This document shows positions 1 to 6,211 of a stretch of DNA of 12,732 nt, in pieces. The translations under genes and the position numbers were made by a program. Position 1 is the stretch's first letter. Each line of letters opens with the position of its first letter. Source of the stretch: Bacillota bacterium. Lineage in GTDB: Bacteria > Eremiobacterota > SpSt-956 > JAKJGF01. Location of the stretch: contig JAKPQU010000130.1 of NCBI GenBank assembly GCA_029555925.1, positions 1-12,732 on the forward strand, given 5' to 3'. The notes under the pieces were generated by a model. That model made no database searches and was not told the origin of the DNA. It saw nothing but the letters and a program-made list of their open reading frames with translations.

Positions 1-137
1 TGGGTATTTTTGCCCAACCCCTCGAAAAGGCCGGTAGGATTTTTAAGTATATAACTTCCCCTTTATTTACCTCGGTGTAATTTATGTTTTTTCATCCAAC
101 GATGCAAGTTACTTTCTGTAGTGTCATATCGTTTTGC
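1..137. other. Left-edge non-coding flank of the insertion sequence
   Basis: I see no supportable gene here. The first 16 bases can form a small hairpin (TGGGTA/TGCCCA with a TTTT loop). The rest is AT-rich and runs up to the TA dinucleotide at 138-139 where the insertion sequence begins. A gene running off the left edge cannot be excluded. Confidence 0.4.
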
Positions 138-150
138 TATACTCTCTTGC
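138..150. repeat. Left terminal inverted repeat of the IS630 element
   Basis: TATACTCTCTTGC is an exact inverted match to 1327-1339. The first two bases, TA, are the likely duplicated target site. Confidence 0.85.
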
Positions 151-167
151 GAAAAAAATAACATACT

Positions 168-848
168 CTATTTAAAAGAAGCAATAACCCCTCTGAGATG
201 AGGTGGATTGCCCTGAAACCGATTAAATTGTCTAAATAATGCCTTGTGTAAAGCATCTACAGTATCAAAAAATTTGTTATGAGTAATTTTTCTCCTGGTA
301 ATCCTCCAGACTCTTTCCTGTGCATTGAATTCAGGAGAATATGGAGGCAAAAAATGCAGTTGAATTTGCTCCTGATGTTCTTCAATCCATTTTCTGTTCA
401 TACAAGCATAATGGTATCTGGCATTATCCAAAATTATATGAATTTTTCTTCCCTTCCAGTAAGATACCAGTTGTTTAAGGAATTTAAAAAAAGTTATGGC
501 ATTAAATATATGTGCAAATCGAAAATGAAAATGAGGATTATCTTCTACTGCTACTGCACCAAAGGTTTTAACGGATTTTCTTGCAGGTTTACTTAAAATT
601 TCTATTCCTTTGCCACGAGGAGCCCAGGTTTTACTTTTTGTTCCTGATACCTGGAACACTGCCTCATCTTCATATAATAATATTCCTTTTTCTTTTTCTA
701 CCTGCTCTTTTATTTCCGGCAATTTTTTATCCATCCATTCTTTCTGTAATTTTGCGTCTGAACCAAAGAGTTTTTTTAGGACTTTGATATGTAAAACCGA
801 GCTTATGAAGTATTCTTGAAATCTGAGATAAAGAATATTCGACATCAA
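168..848 (-). CDS. IS630 transposase, C-terminal DDE catalytic part (OrfB)
   Basis: This frame carries the catalytic RNase H-fold domain of the transposase. Counting from the nominal start at 848, the acidic triad is Asp61 (LLYEDEAVF), Asp141 (IHIILDNARYH) and Glu178 (LPPYSPEFNAQERVW). The second Asp and the Glu are separated by 36 residues, as in IS630. The first ~23 residues before VLKKLFG are not family-like, so translation probably enters from the OrfA frame by a one-base change at the A7 tract (771-777). Joined there, the protein reads ...TYQSPKK-LFGSDAKLQ..., continuous with family expectation. The frame ends just inside the left terminal repeat. Whether the split is programmed frameshifting, transcriptional slippage or decay cannot be decided from one copy. 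Confidence 0.85.
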   Translation of the reverse strand: MMSNILYLRFQEYFISSVLHIKVLKKLFGSDAKLQKEWMDKKLPEIKEQVEKEKGILLYEDEAVFQVSGTKSKTWAPRGKGIEILSKPARKSVKTFGAVAVEDNPHFHFRFAHIFNAITFFKFLKQLVSYWKGRKIHIILDNARYHYACMNRKWIEEHQEQIQLHFLPPYSPEFNAQERVWRITRRKITHNKFFDTVDALHKALFRQFNRFQGNPPHLRGVIASFK

Positions 849-1164
849 ATTTCTTTTTTACTATATATGATACTATAGGGCAACTCCATATTCCTGTGTC
901 AAGACCTGATGCTACAGGACCTGCTTCTATAATTTGTCTCAATTCTTCCAATTGCTCATCTGTTAATTTTTTCGGGGTTCCAGGACGTTCTCTGTCTTTT
1001 AATCCTGCAAGCCCTGCTTCTTTATATCTTGCAAGCCAACGACATATTGCTCGAATTTTTACCTTGCAAATTTCTGCTACTTCTTTGTGCCGTTTCCCTT
1101 CTGCACCGACAAGCAATATAGCTCTTATACGATTTCTTATATGAGATGTTATGCGTTTCTTCAA
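727..1164 (-). CDS. IS630 transposase, N-terminal DNA-binding part (OrfA)
   Basis: This open frame of 145 codons encodes the DNA-binding half of an IS630-type transposase. Around residues 10-50 is a helix-turn-helix (AEGKRHKEVAEICKV..AICRWLARY). It is followed by the RPGTPKKLTDEQL linker and a second winged-helix segment ending in ISRILHKLGFTYQSPKK, all typical of the family. The frame's nominal TTG start at 1164 is probably not the true N-terminus: a 22-codon piece with ATG and Shine-Dalgarno lies just upstream in another frame (1161-1229). At the C-terminal end the family homology leaves this frame at an A7 tract (771-777 on the + strand); the last ~17 residues are out-of-frame read-through. 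The catalytic part continues in the 168-848 frame. Confidence 0.82.
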   Translation of the reverse strand: MKKRITSHIRNRIRAILLVGAEGKRHKEVAEICKVKIRAICRWLARYKEAGLAGLKDRERPGTPKKLTDEQLEELRQIIEAGPVASGLDTGIWSCPIVSYIVKKKFDVEYSLSQISRILHKLGFTYQSPKKTLWFRRKITERMDG

Positions 1165-1229
1165 CTGTTTTTCTTTAATTTTTCTATCTCTTCCTCTGTT
1201 AATCTAAATCCTTTCTTTACATTTTTCAT
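1161..1229 (-). pseudogene. Out-of-frame N-terminal piece of the IS630 transposase
   Basis: An ATG at 1229 is preceded by AGGAG (1238-1242 on the + strand, 8-base spacing). It encodes 22 residues, MKNVKKGFRLTEEEIEKLKK and two more, then stops. LTEEEIEKLKK resembles the usual start of IS630 transposases, which continues into the next helix now found in the 727-1164 frame (QLKKRITSHIRNRIRAIL). The switch falls at GAAAAAC (A5); one additional A would fuse the two frames. This supports a single ancestral ORF starting at 1229, either decayed or read by slippage. Confidence 0.6.
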
Positions 1230-1326
1230 TACTTTTTCTCCTGTATTCAGTTTTTATTTACAGGATTAATTCTATGCAAAATTGAATATTCTTTTATATT
1301 ATTGATTTTCTTATGTCTTTATTTTT

Positions 1327-1339
1327 GCAAGAGAGTATA
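1327..1339. repeat. Right terminal inverted repeat of the IS630 element
   Basis: GCAAGAGAGTATA is the reverse complement of 138-150. It is flanked inward by T/A-rich sequence matching the AAAAATAA context at the other end. The final TA (1338-1339) is the likely target duplication. Confidence 0.85.
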
Positions 1340-1380
1340 TAAAAAAATAAGAGTGTAAGATATTTTGTGCAAAGTTACCG

Positions 1381-1485
1381 TAAAATAAAGCTTCAACATT
1401 AAATTATTTAGATAAACTGCCTCTACTTAATTTTATCTAAAGCTTTATTTTAAGCCGTTAAAAATGAAAATTCCTATATTTTAAA
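1381..1485. repeat. Palindromic repeat, copy 1 (upstream of the Met-rich gene)
   Basis: Positions 1401-1485 match 2259-2345 as a direct repeat, about 90% identical with two single-base indels. The copy contains a 10-bp perfect inverted repeat (TTTAGATAAA 1407-1416 / TTTATCTAAA 1432-1441). It is also enclosed by a 13-bp outer inverted repeat (TAAAATAAAGCTT 1381-1393 / AAGCTTTATTTTA 1440-1452), whose left arm is absent from copy 2. With the second copy at the gene's stop codon, this looks like a 3'-end hairpin of a lost upstream gene copy or a small dispersed palindromic element. Confidence 0.7.
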
Positions 1486-1531
1486 CTTACACAAAATTCA
1501 TAACACAATCGAAAAAATTAAATTTTATATC

Positions 1532-1547
1532 TTTACATTTCTGTAAA
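1532..1547. promoter_or_regulatory. Dyad TTTACA-N4-TGTAAA upstream of the Met-rich gene
   Basis: A perfect 6-bp inverted repeat with a 4-base spacer lies 59 bases before the start codon at 1607, in otherwise AT-rich sequence. It could be an operator, but such dyads also arise by chance at this base composition. No convincing -35/-10 pair and no sigma-54 motif is visible in 1486-1606. Confidence 0.3.
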
Positions 1548-1606
1548 AATAAGTGATAAAGTAAATGTAATGTTAGTAAAATAATGATAAAGGAGAATAA
1601 AACATT

Positions 1607-2260
1607 ATGATGGGTTTTAATTCTAATATAGCAGGTATGAACAATTACTATATACAGTTTGGAATGGGTGGCATGACGGTTATGGGGCAAAGGCCACCGG
1701 TACCGCAGATGATGATGCAGATGATGCAGGCGATGATGCAGATGATGCAGATGATGAGCGGAGGAGGAACTATGCCGATGATGGGCGGTATGCTAGGCAT
1801 GGGTGGTATGGGTGGCTTCACTCCGATGTTAGGTGACAATATTGGAAATTTCATTGGTACAGCTCCCCAGGGTGGTGCTCCCGAGGGAGTAACCAATCAG
1901 AATACAGACGGAGCTATTGCAGCAGAAACACCCGACACAGAAGCTCCGCCCCGGCAGGCTCCTGCACAGCAAACACCGGCACCTGCCGCACAGCAGACTC
2001 CTGATGCTGCCACACAGGGCAAAAAATCAGGACAGAAAACAGGACCTCCTCCTGGGTATAAAACAATGAAAGGTAAAATTCCGCCGGAAGTGACTGCAAA
2101 AGCAAAAAGCTTGCTGAATCAGCCCATGGGAACAGAAATTCCTTTCGAGGTAAACGGAAAGAAATATATGGCAAGGCTTGAAACTCACTATCATCCGCAG
2201 GGATATGTAGGCGGCCCCAATGGCTATCATAAAGGTTGTACAGTTTACGAACAGGCATAA
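1607..2260 (+). CDS. Unrecognised Met/Gln/Pro-rich low-complexity protein with a small C-terminal domain
   Basis: I do not recognise this 217-residue protein. Residues 1-30 are Gly/Met/Asn-rich. Residues 33-50 are almost only Met and Gln, from ATG-CAG triplet repeats. Residues 51-76 are Met-Gly, and 85-148 are Pro/Ala/Gln-rich and probably disordered. Residues ~150-217 look like a folded domain: a Lys-rich helix-like stretch (EVTAKAKSLLNQ) followed by strands with EVNGKKYMARLETHYHPQGY and a His/Gly/Cys end. There is no signal peptide or membrane helix. The start is supported by AGGAG at 1591-1595; a second ATG follows at once. The stop codon lies within a hairpin repeat, and a strong terminator follows at 2355-2390. 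The Met-Gly composition resembles the paralogs at 6212-8453, but I see no alignable homology. Confidence 0.75.
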   Translation: MMGFNSNIAGMNNYYIQFGMGGMTVMGQRPPVPQMMMQMMQAMMQMMQMMSGGGTMPMMGGMLGMGGMGGFTPMLGDNIGNFIGTAPQGGAPEGVTNQNTDGAIAAETPDTEAPPRQAPAQQTPAPAAQQTPDAATQGKKSGQKTGPPPGYKTMKGKIPPEVTAKAKSLLNQPMGTEIPFEVNGKKYMARLETHYHPQGYVGGPNGYHKGCTVYEQA

Positions 2261-2345
2261 ATTATTTAGATAAACTGCCTTTACTTAATTTTTATCTAAA
2301 GCTTTATTTTACGACATTAAAAGTGAAAATTCCTATAGCTTTAAA
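2259..2345. repeat. Palindromic repeat, copy 2 (at the stop codon of the Met-rich gene)
   Basis: This is a direct repeat of 1401-1485. It holds the same inverted repeat (TTTAGATAAA 2265-2274 / TTTATCTAAA 2291-2300, 16-base loop) and overlaps the last two bases of the TAA stop of the preceding gene. The outer left arm present in copy 1 is missing, because the gene's coding sequence occupies that place. Confidence 0.7.
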
Positions 2346-2354
2346 ATATATTAA

Positions 2355-2390
2355 AAAAATGGCCGGTCTTTATTCGGACCGGCCATTTTT
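2355..2390. terminator. Bidirectional rho-independent terminator
   Basis: AAAAATGGCCGGTC (2355-2368) pairs perfectly over 14 bp with GACCGGCCATTTTT (2377-2390) around an 8-base loop. A-tracts and T-tracts on both sides let it stop both the + strand Met-rich gene and the - strand tldD-tldE transcript, which converge here. Confidence 0.9.
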
Positions 2391-2401
2391 ATTTAAAAAA
2401 T

Positions 2402-3718
2402 TTAACCTTTTCCTGATACGTTTACATCATCGAATAACAGATGAGGAGAATAATAAGAATAACTGAATTCATCAAGTCCCGGCTCTGTTCCTATCATACG
2501 AATATTGTCGAAGAATTTATAAATATTGCCGGCAATCATGGAATCCATGGCTCTTCCGGCAATCTCTCCGTCTTTAACATAAAATCCTATTCCTATATTT
2601 GCAGAGAGATCTCCCAGAATTATATTGCCGCTGTGAGCCCCTACGAGATAATCTGCTATTACTCCTTCTTTCATAGATGATATGAGTTTGCTGTAAGAAT
2701 GATTACCGGTTCCCAGAGCCATTGTTGATATATTGGGAGCGGGGCTCATATCTATGGAGGCTGTCCACAGACCTCTTTTATAACCGTTTCCGGAACTTCC
2801 GCAACCGTATCTGGCTCCTGCCGAAAGGTCAAAAAGGAAATTCTTCAGAACACCGTTCTCTATAAGATATTTCTTTTTAGTAGGAACACCTTCGTCATCT
2901 ATCGGTGAGGTATGAGGGAAATAATCTATAGTCGGATCATCTACTATATTAAATACGGAAGGAAATATTTTCTCTCCCATTTTTTTAGTGAGAGGACTGG
3001 TTCCTTTCAATATACTTTCACCGTTTATACCTTCTTTAAATCTATGAAGGAGAGCCCACATACATCTGGGGGTAAAGAGCACGGACATTTTTTTTGTAGG
3101 AACAGTACAGATTTTTTCCGTAAGTTTATATTCCCTGACAAGCTCTTCGAGTTTTTCATCGGGAAATTTTGAAAGTTTCCCGGAAATATAGGTTCTGTTA
3201 ACACCTTCTTTGCTTCCTTTCAGCAGACCTGTTACACCTATGTCAAGAAGGGTCTGCTGGTACGTTTCATCTTTACCGTTAGAATTAATCAATCTTGTAT
3301 GTTTTACCGTTTTCTGTACATGAAGCTTCAGATGCATATCAGGTGCCATAGATGAAGTCTTTCCAATGATTTCATCTGCCATGACAAGAAGTTCTTCAGG
3401 GCCCTGATAGGCAAGGTCAGGGTCGAAACTCTGTCTGGCTGTTCCCGGTTCTACAGGGAAATGAAAATTTACTTTCTGACCGTATTTGGCCGAAAGAAGA
3501 GCTTTCTCCGTTAATTCCGAGGCAACATCATAACTTGTTCCGCATGTATTTCCCAGCCGTCCGTCATGAATAACCCTGAGGCTGAATTCCTTTAAATCTC
3601 TGTTGACTATATCATTGAATACTCCTCCGTCATATCTTACGAGGGTGGATTGAGTCATAACAGAAAGAATTTCCGCTTCATCCACTGATTTGAGAACAAT
3701 ATCTAACATCTTTTCCAT
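2402..3718 (-). CDS. tldE: TldE/PmbA, metal-free partner of the TldD protease
   Basis: This is the TldE (PmbA) member of the TldD/PmbA family, the non-catalytic subunit of the heteromeric Tld metalloprotease. In other bacteria that enzyme degrades unfolded peptides, for example trimming the microcin B17 leader and removing CcdA. It has the family's two-domain layout but lacks the HExxxH metal motif seen in its neighbour. The C-terminal half has the Gly/Ser-rich segments expected of the family (SAGARYGCGSSGNGYKRG, GNHSYSKLISSMKEGVIADY, GDLSANIGIGFYVKDGEIAG). I place the start at ATG 3718 (438 residues): it has GGAGG eight bases upstream, whereas the in-frame GTG at 3727 directly abuts that site. 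Only one base separates it from the tldD stop, so the two subunits are almost certainly co-transcribed and translationally coupled. Confidence 0.9.
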   Translation of the reverse strand: MEKMLDIVLKSVDEAEILSVMTQSTLVRYDGGVFNDIVNRDLKEFSLRVIHDGRLGNTCGTSYDVASELTEKALLSAKYGQKVNFHFPVEPGTARQSFDPDLAYQGPEELLVMADEIIGKTSSMAPDMHLKLHVQKTVKHTRLINSNGKDETYQQTLLDIGVTGLLKGSKEGVNRTYISGKLSKFPDEKLEELVREYKLTEKICTVPTKKMSVLFTPRCMWALLHRFKEGINGESILKGTSPLTKKMGEKIFPSVFNIVDDPTIDYFPHTSPIDDEGVPTKKKYLIENGVLKNFLFDLSAGARYGCGSSGNGYKRGLWTASIDMSPAPNISTMALGTGNHSYSKLISSMKEGVIADYLVGAHSGNIILGDLSANIGIGFYVKDGEIAGRAMDSMIAGNIYKFFDNIRMIGTEPGLDEFSYSYYSPHLLFDDVNVSGKG

Positions 3719-3719
3719 A

Positions 3720-5105
3720 CTACACACCTCCTATTACTACATCTTTAACCATCAAATGAGGACCGCCATGCCCTGAACTCCAGAGCATCTGCATTGGCCC
3801 CACACTGCCTTTACCGCATCCGCCTGACTCATCCATGGAAAAATCATTTCCTATTGCTACAATATTCTGTAATGTTTCAAACAGATTACCTGTAATATTC
3901 AAATCTCTTACCATATTCTTAATCTGCCCTTTTTCTATCATATATCCGTACTGAGCGCCAAAGGTGAACATATCGCCTATGGTCTGCCCTCCCTTATGAC
4001 CTATAAGATAAATTCCTTTATCTATTGAAGCAATCATTTCTTCAACACTGGAGGTTCCTCTTTCCACAAATATATTGGACATTCTGACTATCGGGGTAAA
4101 GGTAAAATCTACTGCTCTTGCATTTCCTGTTACAGGTTCATCATAAACAGATGAAGTTATCCTTGAATGAAGTCTTCCGACAAGCACTCCGTCTTTAATA
4201 AGTAAATTTTTTCGTGATGCCACTCCTTCGTCATCATATATATAATGGCCGGATACACCCGGGAAATTACCCGTATCTGAAATATTAAGGATTTCGGAGC
4301 CCATTCTTCTTCCAATTCTCATTTCATTACGAATAGATTTATTATTTGCTATGGAATCTGCTTCACTCAAATGTCCGAATGCTTCATGAGTGAATACACC
4401 GCTTATAGAAGGATCGAGAATAACAGTATAAACACCAGAATTTACAGGTTTTGCAGATAATAAATCGAGTGCGATTTTAAGTTTTTTCTCCACATCACCA
4501 TGGCGGTTTTTTAGTTTTCCATAATTATCACAAGCGCCGAAATGTATGGAAGAACTCTGTATAATTCCATCGTCTCTTGCAGTTATACGGCCGTAAATAG
4601 CGCAGAAAACCTGTTCCTGATTTATACATGTTCCTTCTGTAGTCATAAAGAGTTTATCAGAAGCATGTTCTTCATAGTACATAGTGGCGGTTTGAATCTT
4701 CGGCACATCCAGAACAATATCCAGATATTCTTTAAGAAGATCTTTTTTTTCTTCAAGACTTATCGGTCTCGGATCAATTTCTGGATTAATTTTAACAGTA
4801 TCTTTAACAACAGGCACAGGAGCAAGAGAAATTTTATCTTTTTTCCTTTTCCCGGTGCTTTTTGCCGATAGAACTGCTATGCTTACGGCATGGTCCAGGT
4901 TATCCATATCTGTCCATGAATTACATCCCATACCTCCGTCTGCTACTGCTCTTATATGGCCGCCAATCATCGTAGACTGGCTTATTTCCTTTAAATCGCG
5001 ACCGGAAAAGAGAACTTTAGAATGAGATATTTTTTCCCATCTCGCATCTAAATATTCTGCATCTGCAGATGATAAAGCTTTTTCTAAAACGTCTTTCTCT
5101 TTCAA
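3720..5105 (-). CDS. tldD: TldD, catalytic subunit of the Tld zinc metalloprotease
   Basis: This 461-residue cytoplasmic protein is a full-length TldD. Residues 240-248 read HEAFGHLSE, the HExxxH zinc-binding helix (His240, Glu241, His245). Cys430, in the C-terminal DESGGCGKGSVGP segment, corresponds to the third metal ligand known in the family. The N-terminal domain (about 1-200) and C-terminal beta-rich domain match the family. In characterised systems TldD and TldE together hydrolyse small unfolded peptides inside a central cavity. The start is a TTG at 5103-5105 with a GGGGGG stretch eight bases upstream serving as the Shine-Dalgarno. tldE follows after one base. No substrate peptide gene is recognisable nearby. 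Confidence 0.94.
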   Translation of the reverse strand: MKEKDVLEKALSSADAEYLDARWEKISHSKVLFSGRDLKEISQSTMIGGHIRAVADGGMGCNSWTDMDNLDHAVSIAVLSAKSTGKRKKDKISLAPVPVVKDTVKINPEIDPRPISLEEKKDLLKEYLDIVLDVPKIQTATMYYEEHASDKLFMTTEGTCINQEQVFCAIYGRITARDDGIIQSSSIHFGACDNYGKLKNRHGDVEKKLKIALDLLSAKPVNSGVYTVILDPSISGVFTHEAFGHLSEADSIANNKSIRNEMRIGRRMGSEILNISDTGNFPGVSGHYIYDDEGVASRKNLLIKDGVLVGRLHSRITSSVYDEPVTGNARAVDFTFTPIVRMSNIFVERGTSSVEEMIASIDKGIYLIGHKGGQTIGDMFTFGAQYGYMIEKGQIKNMVRDLNITGNLFETLQNIVAIGNDFSMDESGGCGKGSVGPMQMLWSSGHGGPHLMVKDVVIGGV

Positions 5106-5153
5106 TACTTATACCCCCCGACTATATTTATTTTCTATATAACAATGCAAATC

Positions 5154-5159
5154 ATTATA
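5154..5159 (-). promoter_or_regulatory. Candidate -10 box (TATAAT) for tldD-tldE
   Basis: A perfect TATAAT on the minus strand lies about 50 bases upstream of the tldD TTG start. The -35 region (ATCGAA at 17-base spacing) is poor, so this is only a candidate. Confidence 0.3.
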
Positions 5160-5249
5160 AGCATAACCATTGAAAATTCGATATAAATAACCCGAATCCT
5201 TTCATACATTACTGTATTCTTATATAGAAAGAAAATTTTACCACCCAAT

Positions 5250-5391
5250 AAACTCGATATATATTTAGTTTCATAACAATGCATAATTAAGAAGAGGTGA
5301 AAAGTGAGAAGTGAAAAGAATAGGACATTACCCACTATTCACTCGAATTAAATTCTAATAAGTTATGAAACACACTATATATAGCAAATTA
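5250..5391. repeat. Small inverted-repeat element A (MITE-like)
   Basis: The ends form an imperfect terminal inverted repeat: TATATATTTAGTTTCATAAC on the left matches the reverse complement of GTTATGAAACACACTATATA on the right, sharing TTTCATAAC exactly. The same end sequence bounds element B at 8736-8897. The core differs and contains period-7 repeats (GTGAAAA, GTGAGAA, GTGAAAA near 5298-5318) followed by an inverted CACTATTCAC. It has no coding capacity. It is probably a non-autonomous mobile or intergenic palindromic element. Confidence 0.6.
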
Positions 5392-5654
5392 ATAATTAGA
5401 TTGGAAAAGACGTCCTTTAAAAGTGTTCTATAAAATTTTTCACATTATCTTCTGTATTTATGAGAATACTTATGTAAATTATGAATATGACTGTTCCCAC
5501 GGCCAGGGGCCATTGGAATAGTTTTAATGACTCCGAATTCCCGGGATTCTAATCCTCTCAGCTATAAAGGGAGTATTCCTGAATTTTTTAAATAAAAAGG
5601 ATTCTCTAAAGAAATATTGAATATTTGAGAAAAATTTTTAGGAATCGGTGAGTT

Positions 5655-6152
5655 ATGAAGAAAAAGGGTGTTTATGCTGGGAGTTTTGACCCTATAACCA
5701 ACGGCCATATGTGGATGATAAGGGAAGGTTCTCTTTTGTTCGACGAATTTATAGTAGTAATAGGGACAAATCCTGATAAGAATTATACTTTTACTACGGA
5801 AGAAAGATTCCACCTCATAGAAAAGAGTATAAAAGGCATAGATAATGTGAAAATTGACTCTATGGAAAATCGCTTTCTTGTGAGATATGCGGAAAGTATC
5901 GGCGCCAATTATATACTCAGAGGAATAAGATCTGAAAATGATTACAGTTTCGAACGGGTAATGAGAAATATAAACGGAGATATGAACAGTGATATAACTA
6001 CTGTATTTCTCATACCACCCAGAGAAATCGCCGAGGTGAGCTCAAGTATGGTAAAAGGTCTTATAGGCCCTGAAGACTGGAGAGAAGTTGTTAAAAAATA
6101 TGTCCCCCTCCCTGTTTACAATTTCTTTCTGGAGAGATTCGATAAGGCCTGA
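5655..6152 (+). CDS. coaD: Phosphopantetheine adenylyltransferase (CoaD)
   Basis: CoaD transfers AMP from ATP to 4'-phosphopantetheine, giving dephospho-CoA, the penultimate step of coenzyme A synthesis in the cytosol. The 165-residue length is normal (about 160). Residues 9-18 are GSFDPITNGH, with the nucleotidyltransferase T-x-G-H motif (Thr15-His18). Lys42 lies in TNPDK. Arg89 and Arg92 lie in the RGIR motif, and SSSMVKGL at 129-136 supplies the SSS nucleotide-binding loop. All are at the positions expected from E. coli CoaD. The C-terminal third (GPEDWREVVKKYVPLPVYNFF) is more divergent but of the right length. AGGAA lies ten bases before the ATG. The gene is monocistronic, followed by a strong terminator, and has no functional link to its neighbours. 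Confidence 0.92.
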   Translation: MKKKGVYAGSFDPITNGHMWMIREGSLLFDEFIVVIGTNPDKNYTFTTEERFHLIEKSIKGIDNVKIDSMENRFLVRYAESIGANYILRGIRSENDYSFERVMRNINGDMNSDITTVFLIPPREIAEVSSSMVKGLIGPEDWREVVKKYVPLPVYNFFLERFDKA

Positions 6153-6163
6153 TTATTCCTGAA

Positions 6164-6198
6164 AAAAATAAAACCCCTTTTTCAGGGGTTTTATTTTT
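6164..6198. terminator. Bidirectional rho-independent terminator between coaD and the 6212-7276 gene
   Basis: AAAAATAAAACCCC (6164-6177) pairs over 14 bp with GGGGTTTTATTTTT (6185-6198) around a 7-base loop. The flanking A- and T-runs allow termination from either side of these convergent genes. Confidence 0.93.
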
Positions 6199-6211
6199 AC
6201 TTACCGTGTTA

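Larger units (their letters stand above)
140..1337 (-). mobile_element. IS630-family (Tc1/mariner superfamily) insertion sequence
   Basis: The element is about 1.2 kb. Its ends carry an inverted repeat: TATACTCTCTTGC at 138-150 is the exact reverse complement of 1327-1339, followed on both sides by A/T-rich sequence. The outermost TA at each end (138-139 and 1338-1339) fits the TA target duplication typical of IS630. Between the ends lies one minus-strand transposase with an N-terminal helix-turn-helix part and a C-terminal DDE catalytic part, in different frames. The ends look intact. The coding region needs two frame changes, so autonomous activity is uncertain. Family assignment is firm from the DDE spacing and the LPPYSPEFN block. 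Confidence 0.88.
5106..5654. other. Non-coding region between tldD and coaD
   Basis: These 549 bases separate two divergent genes and show no credible ORF. They hold the tldD leader and candidate promoter (5106-5200), an inverted-repeat element (5250-5391) and the coaD leader. Just before coaD are minor palindromic stretches such as GAATTCCCGGGATTC (5534-5548, one mismatch) and AAATATTGAATATTT near 5610. None is strong enough to name a regulator. Confidence 0.5.

Noticed and set aside
1487..1690. Minus-strand 67-codon frame upstream of the Met-rich gene
   Set aside because: It has a hydrophobic low-complexity composition, overlaps the start of the well-supported + strand gene and runs through the AT-rich leader.
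1381..2345. Integron-type gene cassette with attC sites
   Set aside because: The repeats flanking the Met-rich gene are palindromic, but I find no convincing GTTRRRY/RYYYAAC core pair and no integrase in the window.
2402..5105. TldD/TldE as a maturation protease for a linked peptide product
   Set aside because: No small precursor peptide, modification enzyme or exporter is nearby, and the low-complexity paralogs are separate units under different control. tldD-tldE is common as a housekeeping pair.
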